Origin: Aminobacter aminovorans
Lineage (GTDB): Bacteria > Pseudomonadota > Alphaproteobacteria > Rhizobiales > Rhizobiaceae
Reading direction: 5' to 3'
DNA: 64,000 nucleotides
Assembly (NCBI RefSeq): GCF_900445235.1
Contig: NZ_UFSM01000001.1
Span: 4,045,501-4,109,500, forward strand
The notes beneath the pieces were generated by a model. The model did not search any database. It was not told the DNA's origin and worked only from the letters and a program-made list of their open reading frames with translations. Positions 54,915-62,747 of this stretch are shown here, one piece after another; position 1 is the stretch's first letter; every line of letters starts with the position of its first letter. Both the position numbers and the translations under genes were made by a program.

Positions 54915-55211
54915 ATGGACCACAACAATCACGTCCGCCTCACCGAAGCCGAACTCACGCCCGACCTGCTTGCAGACGCCACCATCTACGGCCCTGATGA
55001 TGAGGACATCGGTTCGGTGTCCCATGTCCACGGATCGGGCAGCACGGCCCAGGTCATCATCGATGTCGGCGGCTTCCTCGGCATCGGCGCGAAACCGGTC
55101 GCGGTGCCTGTTGGCCAGCTCGAGTTCATGCGCGACGAGGATGGCGACGTCCACGCGGTGACATCGTGGACGAAGGACCAGTTGAAAGACATGCCGGAGC
55201 ACCTCGACTAG
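54915..55211 (+). CDS. PRC-barrel domain protein
   Basis: 98 residues: ATIYGPDDEDIGSVSHVHGS and FLGIGAKPVAVPVGQLEFMR are typical PRC-barrel strands. PRC-barrel proteins bind RNA or partners; many rhizobial ones are stress-induced. EcfG-type promoter upstream. Confidence 0.85.
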   Translation: MDHNNHVRLTEAELTPDLLADATIYGPDDEDIGSVSHVHGSGSTAQVIIDVGGFLGIGAKPVAVPVGQLEFMRDEDGDVHAVTSWTKDQLKDMPEHLD

Positions 55212-55662
55212 ATCTGGCGCTTCAGTGGCGCGGCGACGGGGCCGCGCCACTGCCGAGGCCTGCCAGTCGGGGCATGCTAGTCGGAGCGGCCTGCCAAGTC
55301 TGGGGCCTGCCAAGTCTGGGGCCTGCCAAGTCTGGGGCCCGCCAAGTCTGGGGGCCTGCAACGTCGGGGGCCTGCGAGGCCGACTGCCCGGAAGCCTGCC
55401 AGCTCAGGCATCGAGCGCCCCCATTTCGACCTGCGCCCCCATTTCGACCTACGATTGATCGCGCCCAGGGTTTCGCGGGCGTTGCGGCAACGATGCCAAA
55501 ACAAGCATTGGAAAGATCAGGAACCGAATTCACCATTCGGCAGAGATGCCGACATGTTGTATTCCGGCAACTTCGGCAGGTGAACTCCCGAAAACACACA
55601 TCGGCAATATGAACTTTGCGGCTACATGCTAAAGTCTTCCGGAATAAAATTCGGAGACTTCG
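55212..55662. other. Gap with tandem repeats before an outer-membrane gene
   Basis: About 450 bases. The repeat at 55275-55375 and a 17-bp duplication (CCCCCATTTCGACCTRCG, near 55420-55455) fill the left part. The right 100 bases are AT-richer and should hold the promoter and leader of the omp gene. Confidence 0.5.
55275..55375. repeat. 15-bp tandem repeat, about six copies
   Basis: Units of CCTGCCAAGTCTGGGG, the later ones degraded (CCTGCAACGTCGGGGG). Confidence 0.85.
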
Positions 55663-56352
55663 GTGAATAAGCTACTGCTCATAAACTTGTTCCTGCTCGG
55701 ACTGTCGGGCATTGCTTCGGCTGCCGATGCGGTCGTGCTTGAACCAAGCCCCGAAATCTTGCCGGCAGGGTTTGTCTGGACCGGCGGGTATGTCGGCCTT
55801 CAGGCGGGTTATGGCTGGGGTGACGGCGACCTGTCGTCAGATGTGCCGGCGGCGGCACCGGCCGAAATCGATGGCTGGTCGGGTGGTTTCTATGCCGGAT
55901 ACAATCACCAGCTGGCCAACGATGTCGTGCTCGGCATCGACGCCGACATTGCATGGTCCGGCATCGATGGCATCGGCCAGCTAAGCGTCCTCGGCTTTCC
56001 AGTTCCAGGGGCCGGGATCGACTACGAGCTGAACTGGACGGGCGCTGTGCGTGCCAGGCTCGGATATGCCGTAGACCGGTTCCTGCCCTACATCGCCGGC
56101 GGCGTGGCCTTTGCCGGCGCCGATGCTACGCTTCTCGGCAATGGCACGCCATTTCAGGAATTCAGCGACACCCTTGTCGGATGGACGCTTGGCGTCGGCG
56201 TGGAATATGCCTTCACCGACACACTCCTCGCCCGGGCCGAGTATCGATACACCGACTATGGCGATCTCGACTTCAGCGGCCTGGGCGGCGCCACCGGCCG
56301 CTTCGGCTTCAAGACCAGCGATGTCAGGGTCGGCCTGGCCTACAAATTCTGA
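55663..56352 (+). CDS. Omp25/Omp31-type outer membrane beta-barrel protein
   Basis: 229 residues. Signal peptide ending ASAAD, then ILPAGFVWTGGYVGLQAGYG, the hallmark of rhizobial/Brucella Omp25/31 proteins; an eight-stranded barrel ending in the outer-membrane signature SDVRVGLAYKF. Starts at GTG 55663. Two terminators follow. Confidence 0.9.
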   Translation: MNKLLLINLFLLGLSGIASAADAVVLEPSPEILPAGFVWTGGYVGLQAGYGWGDGDLSSDVPAAAPAEIDGWSGGFYAGYNHQLANDVVLGIDADIAWSGIDGIGQLSVLGFPVPGAGIDYELNWTGAVRARLGYAVDRFLPYIAGGVAFAGADATLLGNGTPFQEFSDTLVGWTLGVGVEYAFTDTLLARAEYRYTDYGDLDFSGLGGATGRFGFKTSDVRVGLAYKF

Positions 56353-56435
56353 GCCCAAGCATAAATTCCGAGCTCAAGGTCCAAATTCTGAACCCGAGTC
56401 TAACGTTTGAGCTCGAGTCCAAATCCCGAGCTCAA
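56345..56435. repeat. Imperfect tandem repeat after the omp gene
   Basis: About four copies of a 20-22 bp unit (GAGCTCAAGGTCCAAATTC-like) starting at the omp stop codon. Confidence 0.7.
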
Positions 56436-56450
56436 GCCGTCCGACGTTGC

Positions 56451-56477
56451 AAACCCCAGCCTTGTGCCGGGGTTTTT
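56451..56477 (+). terminator. Rho-independent terminator
   Basis: AACCCCAGC / GCCGGGGTT stem followed by TTTTT-like run (GTTTTTG). Downstream of the omp gene. Confidence 0.8.
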
Positions 56478-56497
56478 GCTTGTCCAAACGCAAGATA

Positions 56498-56528
56498 GCC
56501 CCGCCACCTCGAGGCAGCGGGGCTTTTG
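56498..56528. terminator. Second terminator between omp and a convergent small gene
   Basis: GCCCCGC / GCGGGGC stem with TTTT on the plus strand; same stem family as at 53666. Confidence 0.7.
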
Positions 56529-56548
56529 CGTCCGGTCGACGCCCGCTG

Positions 56549-56713
56549 TCAGCGGGCAGCCTCGCAGCGGAGCTCAGCGCTTCCCGCCTCGTAGCGGCGA
56601 CGGTTGCCGATGCGCATGTCGAGGTGGCGCGGACAGGCGCCATTGGCCTTGTGCGGCTTGCACATCAGGCAGCCGGCCCTGGCGTTCCTGGGCTTCTTTC
56701 GTTTGTGGTGCAC
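56549..56713 (-). CDS. Small basic Cys-containing protein (54 residues)
   Basis: GTG 56713 has GGAGG five bases upstream. The sequence begins MHHKRKKPRNARAGCLMCKP, with CLMC and two further Cys. RKKPR-x-AGCLxCKP proteins of similar size occur widely in rhizobia; I recall the pattern but no function. A zinc-bound, ribosome- or RNA-associated role is a guess. Confidence 0.65.
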   Translation of the reverse strand: MHHKRKKPRNARAGCLMCKPHKANGACPRHLDMRIGNRRRYEAGSAELRCEAAR

Positions 56714-57024
56714 GCTTGCCTCCGGTCACTGCCGGTGCGCCCCGATGGCGCCCGGTCATGATCGGGCTGGTGCTGGTTACGGGTTCTGCCATGGCCGGAC
56801 TATTCCGCCGGCATCGGGTGAAATGCAAGATGCGGCACGCGGCCGGCTTCCGTGCCGCTGCCACGAGGCTGCGCAGCCGCGACCTGCGCAGTTGCTGGTC
56901 AGGCAGCATCTCCGGATGATCGCCCGCACCAGTTCGACAACCGGACAGACGCCTTGTTGATGCCGTTCCGGCTTTGCGGCCTTGGCCGTCCAGTCGGCTT
57001 TACCGCACCGGATAGCTCATGGCG
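56714..57024. other. Gap, nothing recognised
   Basis: About 310 bases with only shadow frames on both strands. Confidence 0.4.
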
Positions 57025-57050
57025 GGAACGACATTTCGTTTGAATGCGTT
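57025..57050 (+). promoter_or_regulatory. EcfG-type promoter of small RNA D
   Basis: GGAAC-N17-CGTT on the plus strand, with no gene start within 650 bases downstream on that strand. Confidence 0.65.
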
Positions 57051-57056
57051 GTTTTG

Positions 57057-57137
57057 GCGGAGCGCCAGGCAACGACCCGAACCGTCAGGCGCTCCATGCA
57101 GCGAGGCCTGCCGAGGTCGCCCTCCGGCAGGCCTTCG
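57057..57137 (+). ncRNA. Candidate stress small RNA D
   Basis: About 80 nt. Hairpin 1: GGAGCGCC/GGCGCTCC (57059-57095) with a 21-base loop. Hairpin 2: GAGGCCTGCCG / CGGCAGGCCTTC (57103-57135). Same order as small RNAs A to C, but the loop is less C-rich and the T run is weak. Confidence 0.45.
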
Positions 57138-57227
57138 CTGTGAGTTCGGGCAGGCCGTAGCAGTGGCGTAACTGGCTCGATGCTCTAGACATCAGGCTGG
57201 TTACAAGTCCGCTCAAGCGGCGGGAGG

Positions 57228-57485
57228 CTAGCTGTCGAACAAACCAGCACCGTTCATGTAGGCCCCTTCAGAGGTGCTGTGCTGCCGCTCGAACACCAGC
57301 GGCTCTCCGGTGCACTGCGCGACATCGAGGACGTAACTCAAGATATCCTCGAAGGCCACATTCTCCTGCGGATTCTCGCTCTGAACGGTCTGCGCGATCT
57401 CAACCACGTTGATTGGGCTCGAGGATCTGGCGGCTGCGACGGCCGCCGATATGCTGTTCATCAAATCTCGGGATAGCTGGCGCAT
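57228..57485 (-). CDS. Small hypothetical protein
   Basis: 85 residues: SRDLMNSISAAVAAARSSSP and VAFEDILSYVLDVAQ. AGGAGATATCC lies before ATG 57485. Function unknown. Confidence 0.6.
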   Translation of the reverse strand: MRQLSRDLMNSISAAVAAARSSSPINVVEIAQTVQSENPQENVAFEDILSYVLDVAQCTGEPLVFERQHSTSEGAYMNGAGLFDS

Positions 57486-57738
57486 TGGATATCTCCTTTT
57501 GAGGCCCGATTATCGCTGGCGGACGTGCTAATGGCAAGGGAAATCCATAAATAAATTAACGAAATCATATAGTTAGTAGAATTCGGCAAATGGGTGGTGA
57601 GGCCAGAATTAGGGTTGGACGCCAAATGAAAATGATGCGCCGATCTAGACCATGGCAGTCTTGACTACGTTTGTGCCAAGAACGATATTTTAGCCACTTA
57701 CTCATTCAGCACATTCATGCCGAAAGATGGTGGTGTCG

Positions 57739-57972
57739 ATGCCTGAGCTTGAGAGGGGCGAACGCCTGCAGATTATGCTCAATGCAGAGGAACTGGCGGC
57801 CGTCGAGGACTTTCGCTTCCAACGAAGAATGCCTAGCCGGGCTTCCGCAGTACGCGAGTTGCTGCGCCGAGGATTGGCCGCAGAAGGCTTCATCGAGGCA
57901 AGCGCCGGAGCGAAGTCGCAGGATTTTGGTGTGCTTGATCACAATGGAAGCGGCGATCCAGATAGCGCCTGA
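57739..57972 (+). CDS. Ribbon-helix-helix-like small protein
   Basis: 77 residues: ERLQIMLNAEELAAVEDFRF then RMPSRASAVRELLRRGLAAE. The short strand plus two helices suggest an RHH DNA-binding fold. ATG 57739 chosen; in-frame ATG 57727 possible. No toxin partner visible. Confidence 0.65.
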   Translation: MPELERGERLQIMLNAEELAAVEDFRFQRRMPSRASAVRELLRRGLAAEGFIEASAGAKSQDFGVLDHNGSGDPDSA

Positions 57973-58114
57973 ACAGAGGCAGGCATTTTCGAGCGCCATC
58001 ATTGCCGCAAAGCAACACTCGCAGCGATCGGTACCGCGAGGCAACACTACGCGGGGAACCGGCAAATAGCCCTAGCCCGAGGGTCAAGCGCCCTTGGTGT
58101 GGATAAGCCGTGGC

Positions 58115-58357
58115 TCAAACATCACGACGAGGCAGCAGCCCAAGATCGCGCCCGCGGTAGTCAATGGATCGGCCAGTGATCTTCCCCAGTACCGCGTCCA
58201 GACTGTTAACGTGGTCATTCAGAAGCGAATAGGTCTCGTTGAACGGCCTCAGGCTGATGAAGCACTGCTGGATCGCTTTGCGCAAAGGGATCGCAGCGAG
58301 GACAATGGCCTCGATCTCGCTCTCGGTCAGTTTCTCAGCTCGCTTTGACCTAGCCAC
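58115..58357 (-). CDS. SOS-cassette protein, second gene (copy B)
   Basis: 80 residues from GTG 58357 behind GGAGGA. LTESEIEAIVLAAIPLRKAI and CFISLRPFNETYSLL nearly repeat the product at 21423. It starts 5 bases after the stop of the Cys-rich gene. Confidence 0.75.
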   Translation of the reverse strand: MARSKRAEKLTESEIEAIVLAAIPLRKAIQQCFISLRPFNETYSLLNDHVNSLDAVLGKITGRSIDYRGRDLGLLPRRDV

Positions 58358-58361
58358 CGCG

Positions 58362-58670
58362 CTATTCCTCCCGCCACACCGGTATGCGCCGGACCCTGAT
58401 GGCGACAAGCCGACGGATCTTCTTGCCCACCATCTCCCTGGAGCCCGAGAAAACGCGCTCGACCTTAAGGAACCCATGGCCTCCAGGGACGCTTTCACAC
58501 TTCATCCGGCTGGAAAGAGAATCGACGTCGACGTCGCCGAACAGCTGAATCAGGTCCGTCGGATAATAGACGTGAGCTCGCCTGCAATAGGCGCACCGAA
58601 CCTCGACCAGATCGCGGGCATCGTTCAGCTTTGATAGCGGAAAGGGTATGGTTCGGCTCGGCTGCGGCAT
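58362..58670 (-). CDS. SOS-box-controlled Cys-containing protein (copy B)
   Basis: 102 residues. VEVRCAYCRRAHVYYPTDLI has a CxxC; a third Cys lies in SRMKCESV. It corresponds in position, not closely in sequence, to the gene at 21794. Its ATG 58670 lies 7 bases after the -10 box, so the message looks leaderless. An SOS box overlaps the promoter. Confidence 0.7.
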   Translation of the reverse strand: MPQPSRTIPFPLSKLNDARDLVEVRCAYCRRAHVYYPTDLIQLFGDVDVDSLSSRMKCESVPGGHGFLKVERVFSGSREMVGKKIRRLVAIRVRRIPVWREE

Positions 58671-58672
58671 GA

Positions 58673-58706
58673 GAACGAAATAGGAACAAACTCCTTAGGG
58701 AGTCAA
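58673..58706 (-). promoter_or_regulatory. SOS (LexA) box within a leaderless-type promoter
   Basis: GAAC-N7-GAAC at 58673-58687, over -10 TATTTC (58682-58677); -35 TTGACT at 58706-58701; spacer 18. Same geometry as at 22057-22090, including AGTCAATTCACAT on the far side. Confidence 0.75.
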
Positions 58707-58707
58707 T

Positions 58708-58914
58708 TCACATCATGTCGGAACGAAGCTCCGCGGCCAGCTTTTCGAGGCCGTCGACTGACCCTTGATAGGACGCTGCATAACGCGGAAACAGCTCCTG
58801 CTGGTTCCTGTAAAATGCGAGCCACTGCGGCAGGTCCGAGATTGGATAGGTGTTTGTCCAGGCACCATTTGCCATCGTGAAGGTGCCGGCTGCAGAATCA
58901 TAGGTGACGTTCAT
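58708..58914 (-). CDS. Small hypothetical protein
   Basis: 68 residues: NVTYDSAAGTFTMANGAWTN and LPQWLAFYRNQQELFPRYAA. Compact and aromatic. ATG 58914 chosen. Its end lies within the SOS promoter region, two bases from the -35. Confidence 0.55.
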   Translation of the reverse strand: MNVTYDSAAGTFTMANGAWTNTYPISDLPQWLAFYRNQQELFPRYAASYQGSVDGLEKLAAELRSDMM

Positions 58915-58995
58915 GCCCCGGCCTAGCGCGCCGGTTGGCAGTTGCAAACCACCGCCCCAATTGACGCCGCTACTGCCTCGCGGCAGTCTCCGGCC

Positions 58996-59754
58996 ATGTG
59001 CAACCTCTACAATTTCTCATCGTCGCAAGATGAACTGCGCGCGCTGACGAAGGTGCTCGACGACATCGCCGGCAACCTTGAACCGTCGATCGACGTCTAC
59101 CCCGGCCGCAACGGCCCGGTGGTGCGCAACTTCGAAGGGCGCCGGCAGTTGGCCATGCTCAACTGGGGCATGCCTACGGCTTCCAACGTGCAATTCCAGG
59201 CGGCCAAGGCGCGCGCTGCAAAACTCGAGGCGAAAGGTCAGACGGTCGATTTCAAGGCGTTGCTGGAAAAGGAACCCGACAAGGGCGTTACCAACATCCG
59301 ACGGACCGACAGCAAGCACTGGGCTCCCCATCTCGGCGTCGAGAGCAGATGCGTGGTGCCGTTCACAAGCTTCGCCGAGCCCAGCCCGACCGAAGGTGAC
59401 AAAGACCCCCTCACCGGCCGGCATCGCAATTTCTGGTTTGGGCTCAACGAGAACAAGCCGCTTGCTGTTTTTGCCGGGCTATGGACGCCATGGCGCGGCG
59501 CGCGCACTATTCGGGACGGCGTGCTCGATTGGGAGGTCTACGCCTTCCTGACGACCAGCCCGAACGGTGTTGTTGCCCCGATCCACGAAAAGGCAATGCC
59601 CGTCATCCTGACGACACCGGAAGAGATTGAAACGTGGATGACCGCGCCGTGGTCAGAGGCGAGCAGGCTGCAGCGTCCACTGCCTGACGACCTGCTAACT
59701 GTCGTGGATCTTCCGGCAACGCAGATCGCCGCAACTCAGGCGTCACTGCTGTAG
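58996..59754 (+). CDS. SRAP (YedK/HMCES family) protein, second copy
   Basis: 252 residues with catalytic Cys2 (MCNLYNF), a SRAP-type VNARSE-like region altered to GVTNIRRTDSKHW, and IHEKAMPVIL. It is more divergent than the copy at 26032 and belongs to the SRAP subgroup starting MCNLY. Likely binds abasic single-stranded DNA. The next gene starts 2 bases after its stop. Confidence 0.85.
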   Translation: MCNLYNFSSSQDELRALTKVLDDIAGNLEPSIDVYPGRNGPVVRNFEGRRQLAMLNWGMPTASNVQFQAAKARAAKLEAKGQTVDFKALLEKEPDKGVTNIRRTDSKHWAPHLGVESRCVVPFTSFAEPSPTEGDKDPLTGRHRNFWFGLNENKPLAVFAGLWTPWRGARTIRDGVLDWEVYAFLTTSPNGVVAPIHEKAMPVILTTPEEIETWMTAPWSEASRLQRPLPDDLLTVVDLPATQIAATQASLL

Positions 59755-59756
59755 CG

Positions 59757-60026
59757 ATGTCAAACACCGGTAACGTCGTCCCACAGCAGAAGATGCCGAA
59801 GCTGATCGTTGTCGCCGCGTTCAATCGTGACGACAAAGGCGACCTGAAGCCCGCATTCGATCCACGCCAGATGCAGAGCGAGGATGCGGCCAAGCGCCTG
59901 GCCAAGATGATCGAGAGCGAGCATGCGGGCGTGATCGCCTGGAGCCGGGAAGCTAATCCGGCAATTGGCGAATATGGGGAGCCGACCATTTTGTATCAGG
60001 CTGGCCAAGTTCCAGATATGGATTAG
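59757..60026 (+). CDS. Small hypothetical protein linked to SRAP
   Basis: 89 residues: PKLIVVAAFNRDDKGDLKPA and AAKRLAKMIESEHAGVIAWS. It follows the SRAP gene immediately, so co-expression is likely. Function unknown. Confidence 0.7.
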   Translation: MSNTGNVVPQQKMPKLIVVAAFNRDDKGDLKPAFDPRQMQSEDAAKRLAKMIESEHAGVIAWSREANPAIGEYGEPTILYQAGQVPDMD

Positions 60027-60277
60027 AGCACAGGCGACCCGTTGCGGGGCATACTCGCAATTAGCCGCGGCCGTCACTTCGCACTTCAGAGGCTTGGCCT
60101 GGCATGCAAAGGTTTACTCGGCGCAGAATTTGATCCCGTCTTAGCCTGTGGGGGCAAATAAGTTGCAGAATGGCAACTGGAGGGCGCCAAAGGTCAGCTG
60201 CGGAAGTAAATTACGTTTGCTAAATTAGTTCCGCTGCGTAATCCTCCCGGCAACTCTTAACTGGAAGGGCTGCCTAG

Positions 60278-60970
60278 ATGAAAAACTTCCTTGTTGCGAC
60301 TAGCTTTCTTGTGGCTTTCGCCGGATCTGCTCGCGCAGCAGATGTCGTGGTTGAAGAGGCAGCTCCTATCCTACCGGCGGGCTTTGTCTGGACGGGCGGC
60401 TATGTCGGCATTCAGGCCGGTTGGCAGTGGGGAAGAGACCACACGGAAGAATTCATCGGCGGCGTCGCCACCGGTTTTGATGAGGACCTCGACAGCGATG
60501 GCTTCATTGGGGGTGTCCATGCCGGTTACAACTGGCAGTCAGGACAGGTGGTCTACGGTATCGAGGGCGATTTCGAGTTCGCCGCTGTCGATGGCGGCTA
60601 TCGCCTGGACAATGACAATGGCACTGATTTTGACATGAACTGGCAGGCGTCCATTCGTGGCCGACTTGGTTTCGTTCCGATGGAACGCCTGCTGGTGTAT
60701 GGCACTGTGGGTGCCGCCTTTGCCAACCTCGAATATACCTACGTCAGCGCTGGCACGACGTTTGAATCATTTGACGAGACGAAAGTCGGTTGGACTGCCG
60801 GCGCGGGCATTGAATATGCTGTAACAGACAACATCACCACTCGCTTGGAATATCGGTATACTGACTTCGGGAGCGTTTCCAATTTGTCGTCGGTCGCTTT
60901 CCCAGGCTTTACCTATGATCATGACCCGCAGTTCCATGCTGTGCGTGTCGGGTTGTCATACAAGTTTTGA
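60278..60970 (+). CDS. Omp25/Omp31-type outer membrane beta-barrel protein
   Basis: 230 residues. Signal peptide ending ARAAD, ILPAGFVWTGGYVGIQAGWQ, and barrel end HAVRVGLSYKF. Paralogue of the 55663 product, sharing the N-terminal motif. Structural protein of the outer membrane. Confidence 0.95.
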   Translation: MKNFLVATSFLVAFAGSARAADVVVEEAAPILPAGFVWTGGYVGIQAGWQWGRDHTEEFIGGVATGFDEDLDSDGFIGGVHAGYNWQSGQVVYGIEGDFEFAAVDGGYRLDNDNGTDFDMNWQASIRGRLGFVPMERLLVYGTVGAAFANLEYTYVSAGTTFESFDETKVGWTAGAGIEYAVTDNITTRLEYRYTDFGSVSNLSSVAFPGFTYDHDPQFHAVRVGLSYKF

Positions 60971-60995
60971 CGCTTGACCTGATCCGTGCCCTTTG

Positions 60996-61024
60996 ACCCC
61001 GGCTCCAGCCGGGGTTTCTGTTTG
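60996..61024 (+). terminator. Rho-independent terminator of the omp gene
   Basis: ACCCCGGC / GCCGGGGT stem with TTTCTGTTT after it. Confidence 0.8.
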
Positions 61025-61540
61025 AGGCGACACAATTTTCCCGGGGCGGGCTATCCCAGCGGTGCCTGGTGCGCGGGGGGACAAAACTCTGGCAAGCGCT
61101 CGAGTTCCTGCACACAAGTCATTTCGCCACGCCGATCGGCGCCGGCATCAAAGCCGCGGTGCCTGTCCAGCCGGCTCTGCGCGTCATCGTCTCGCAGCTG
61201 AAGGGCGAAGTGAAGCTTCGGCATGCAACGGTTACGGCAATCCTCAGCCCTTAAGGAAAGAGGACCTGCCGCTCTTGGTTGGAGGAGAAGCGGCCGGCCC
61301 TGCTTCGGAGCGTACCGGTGAGGCGGCGGGCAGGCTCCAGGCACGACAATTCCGCAGCGGCTGAATGGTTCCCAAATAGACAAGGGCCTGCCGCTTTGCT
61401 GCGGCAGGCCCTTATCCCTCATACGTGGTTGAAAGGATGACCACGTTCCCGCCTCGAACCGGGTATCCTATTAATTCGATAAATGGGTTTCGGTTCCTCG
61501 AGACTGGCCGGATGCACCGAGACAAAAACCGCTGTCCGTT
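61025..61540. other. Gap with a terminator-like stem; possible gene remnant
   Basis: A short protein-like frame (RGGTKLWQALEFLHTSHFAT, 61069-61254) may be a remnant. GGGCCTGCCGC / GCGGCAGGCCC at 61384-61412 is a strong stem. A further frame (61425-61616) overlaps the next gene and its promoter, so I do not call it. Confidence 0.4.
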
Positions 61541-61565
61541 GGAACTTGCGGTGGGGGGCAACGTT
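61541..61565 (+). promoter_or_regulatory. EcfG-type promoter
   Basis: GGAAC-N16-CGTT, full consensus, 37 bases before ATG 61603. Confidence 0.7.
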
Positions 61566-61602
61566 CCAACGCCGCAACCTCTAGCTAAACCGGAGCACTG
61601 CA

Positions 61603-61746
61603 ATGGCCACGACTAAAGCAGGCGGCAAGGACTCGCTCTCAAAAAAAGGGACCGAAGCCTCCAAGCATCTTCAGACGGCGACACCGAAAAAGGAAACTGG
61701 GGGAAAAAGGGGTGCCGCAGGAAAGAGGGTGAAGCCATCAAAATAG
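61603..61746 (+). CDS. Small basic Lys-rich protein (47 residues)
   Basis: MATTKAGGKDSLSKKGTEAS begins a product with a Lys/Gly-rich tail (KKETGGKRGAAGKRVK), resembling disordered nucleic-acid-binding tails. CGGAG precedes the start and a perfect EcfG promoter lies upstream, so it is probably stress-induced. Confidence 0.65.
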   Translation: MATTKAGGKDSLSKKGTEASKHLQTATPKKETGGKRGAAGKRVKPSK

Positions 61747-61836
61747 GGGACATATCTAAGGCGAGGTGACGAGCGCAGAGACGGACTTCGCTGAGGTCCT
61801 GCCCGTAAGCAGCCCTTTTGTCAGGAACTGCTAGAG

Positions 61837-61908
61837 AAAAGGCCTGCCGGATGGGGCACCATCCAACAGGCCTTGTGTGAGCATGATCTGAGGGGGGATC
61901 ATGCTCAC
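61837..61908 (-). ncRNA. Candidate stress small RNA C (C-rich loop plus terminator)
   Basis: Minus-strand RNA of about 72 nt. Hairpin 1: perfect 12-bp GTGAGCATGATC/GATCATGCTCAC (61877-61908) with loop CCCCCTCA. Hairpin 2: GGCCTG..GGATGG/CCATCC..CAGGCC (61841-61872) then TTTT. EcfG-type promoter upstream. Confidence 0.7.
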
Positions 61909-61914
61909 GACTTC

Positions 61915-61939
61915 AACTCTGCTAGCCTCAATAGGTTCC
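61915..61939 (-). promoter_or_regulatory. EcfG-type promoter of small RNA C
   Basis: Minus strand GGAAC-N16-AGTT (one change from CGTT). Confidence 0.65.
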
Positions 61940-61955
61940 CCGGAACGCCTCGCCG

Positions 61956-62255
61956 TTACTGCGCGGGGGCTGCCGGAGCAGGTGCAGCTGGAGCTGACGG
62001 AGCAGGTGCTGGAGCGGCAGGTGCCGGCGCGGCAGGTGCCGGCGCGGCAGGTTCCGGTGCTGCAGTTGTCGGGGCTGCGGGGGCAGCAGGAGCGGAAGGC
62101 GCTTCGATCTTCACGTCGATATCTCTGCTACCACCCCAGTTTCCTTGGGTCAGGACAAAGAAGCCGACCGCGAGCAGGACAATGATGGCAATAATGCCAA
62201 CAGCCCATCCACCGCCACTACCACCCGAATTCACAACAGTTGGGCCATCGGCCAT
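61956..62255 (-). CDS. Single-helix membrane protein with Ala-Pro-rich tail
   Basis: 99 residues. One membrane helix (GWAVGIIAIIVLLAVGFFVL), then a long APAAPAPAAP-type tail encoded by DNA repeats at 61975-62095. The tail probably extends into the periplasm. GGAGGATTG precedes ATG 62255. Follows the tiny gene at 62271 in one transcript. Confidence 0.75.
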   Translation of the reverse strand: MADGPTVVNSGGSGGGWAVGIIAIIVLLAVGFFVLTQGNWGGSRDIDVKIEAPSAPAAPAAPTTAAPEPAAPAPAAPAPAAPAPAPSAPAAPAPAAPAQ

Positions 62256-62270
62256 GATTCAATCCTCCAG

Positions 62271-62363
62271 TTAAGTTAAAAAGATGCCGAACGTGACAAG
62301 TCCGAAACAAAGTCCAAATATTGGCGCAAGAATCCATCGCGCTTCGTGCACGCTACGGTCCAT
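62271..62363 (-). CDS. Tiny membrane protein (30 residues)
   Basis: MDRSVHEARW then one hydrophobic helix (ILAPIFGLCFGLVTFGIFL). GGGGAGGATTTG is an excellent ribosome site before ATG 62363. An EcfG promoter lies 29 bases upstream. It leads an operon with the Ala-Pro-rich membrane protein. Confidence 0.65.
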   Translation of the reverse strand: MDRSVHEARWILAPIFGLCFGLVTFGIFLT

Positions 62364-62747
62364 CAAATCCTCCCCAAATTACTGATAGGACAACGGCGTG
62401 CTTGCCCATTTGGTTCCTTGCAGCGGGAGCTCCTGTTCAAGCCTGCAAAGCGCGAAAGAGCCCCAACCTAACGGCAGCGGGGGGGGCGAACCGGATAATT
62501 TGAGCAAAAGGGCGTCGTGCCAAATCTTGCGATAGCGGAGTTCTAAGGCTTTGGCAGTCTCTCTTTTTTAGAGGAGTACCGCGCACTAAGCCGCTTTACC
62601 GGCGTGTTCGAATCTTGTCCTCAACTGCGAGTGACGAATGGCTGGAAAAGGGCGGCTATCTGCCGGTGCCGATGCTCGATGAAGATGGCACAGTCGTTGG
62701 GGAACGCTTGAGTAAGGCTTGGTGCGGCCTCTGCAGACGTCTTGCGC
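62364..62747. other. Gap between tiny membrane gene and kinase; promoter only
   Basis: About 380 bases holding the EcfG promoter at 62392-62417. A plus-strand fragment (EWLEKGGYLPVPMLDEDGTV, about 62636-62730) is protein-like but has no convincing start and may be a remnant. Confidence 0.4.
62392..62417 (-). promoter_or_regulatory. EcfG-type promoter
   Basis: Minus strand GGAAC-N17-CGTT upstream of the tiny membrane gene at 62363. Confidence 0.65.
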
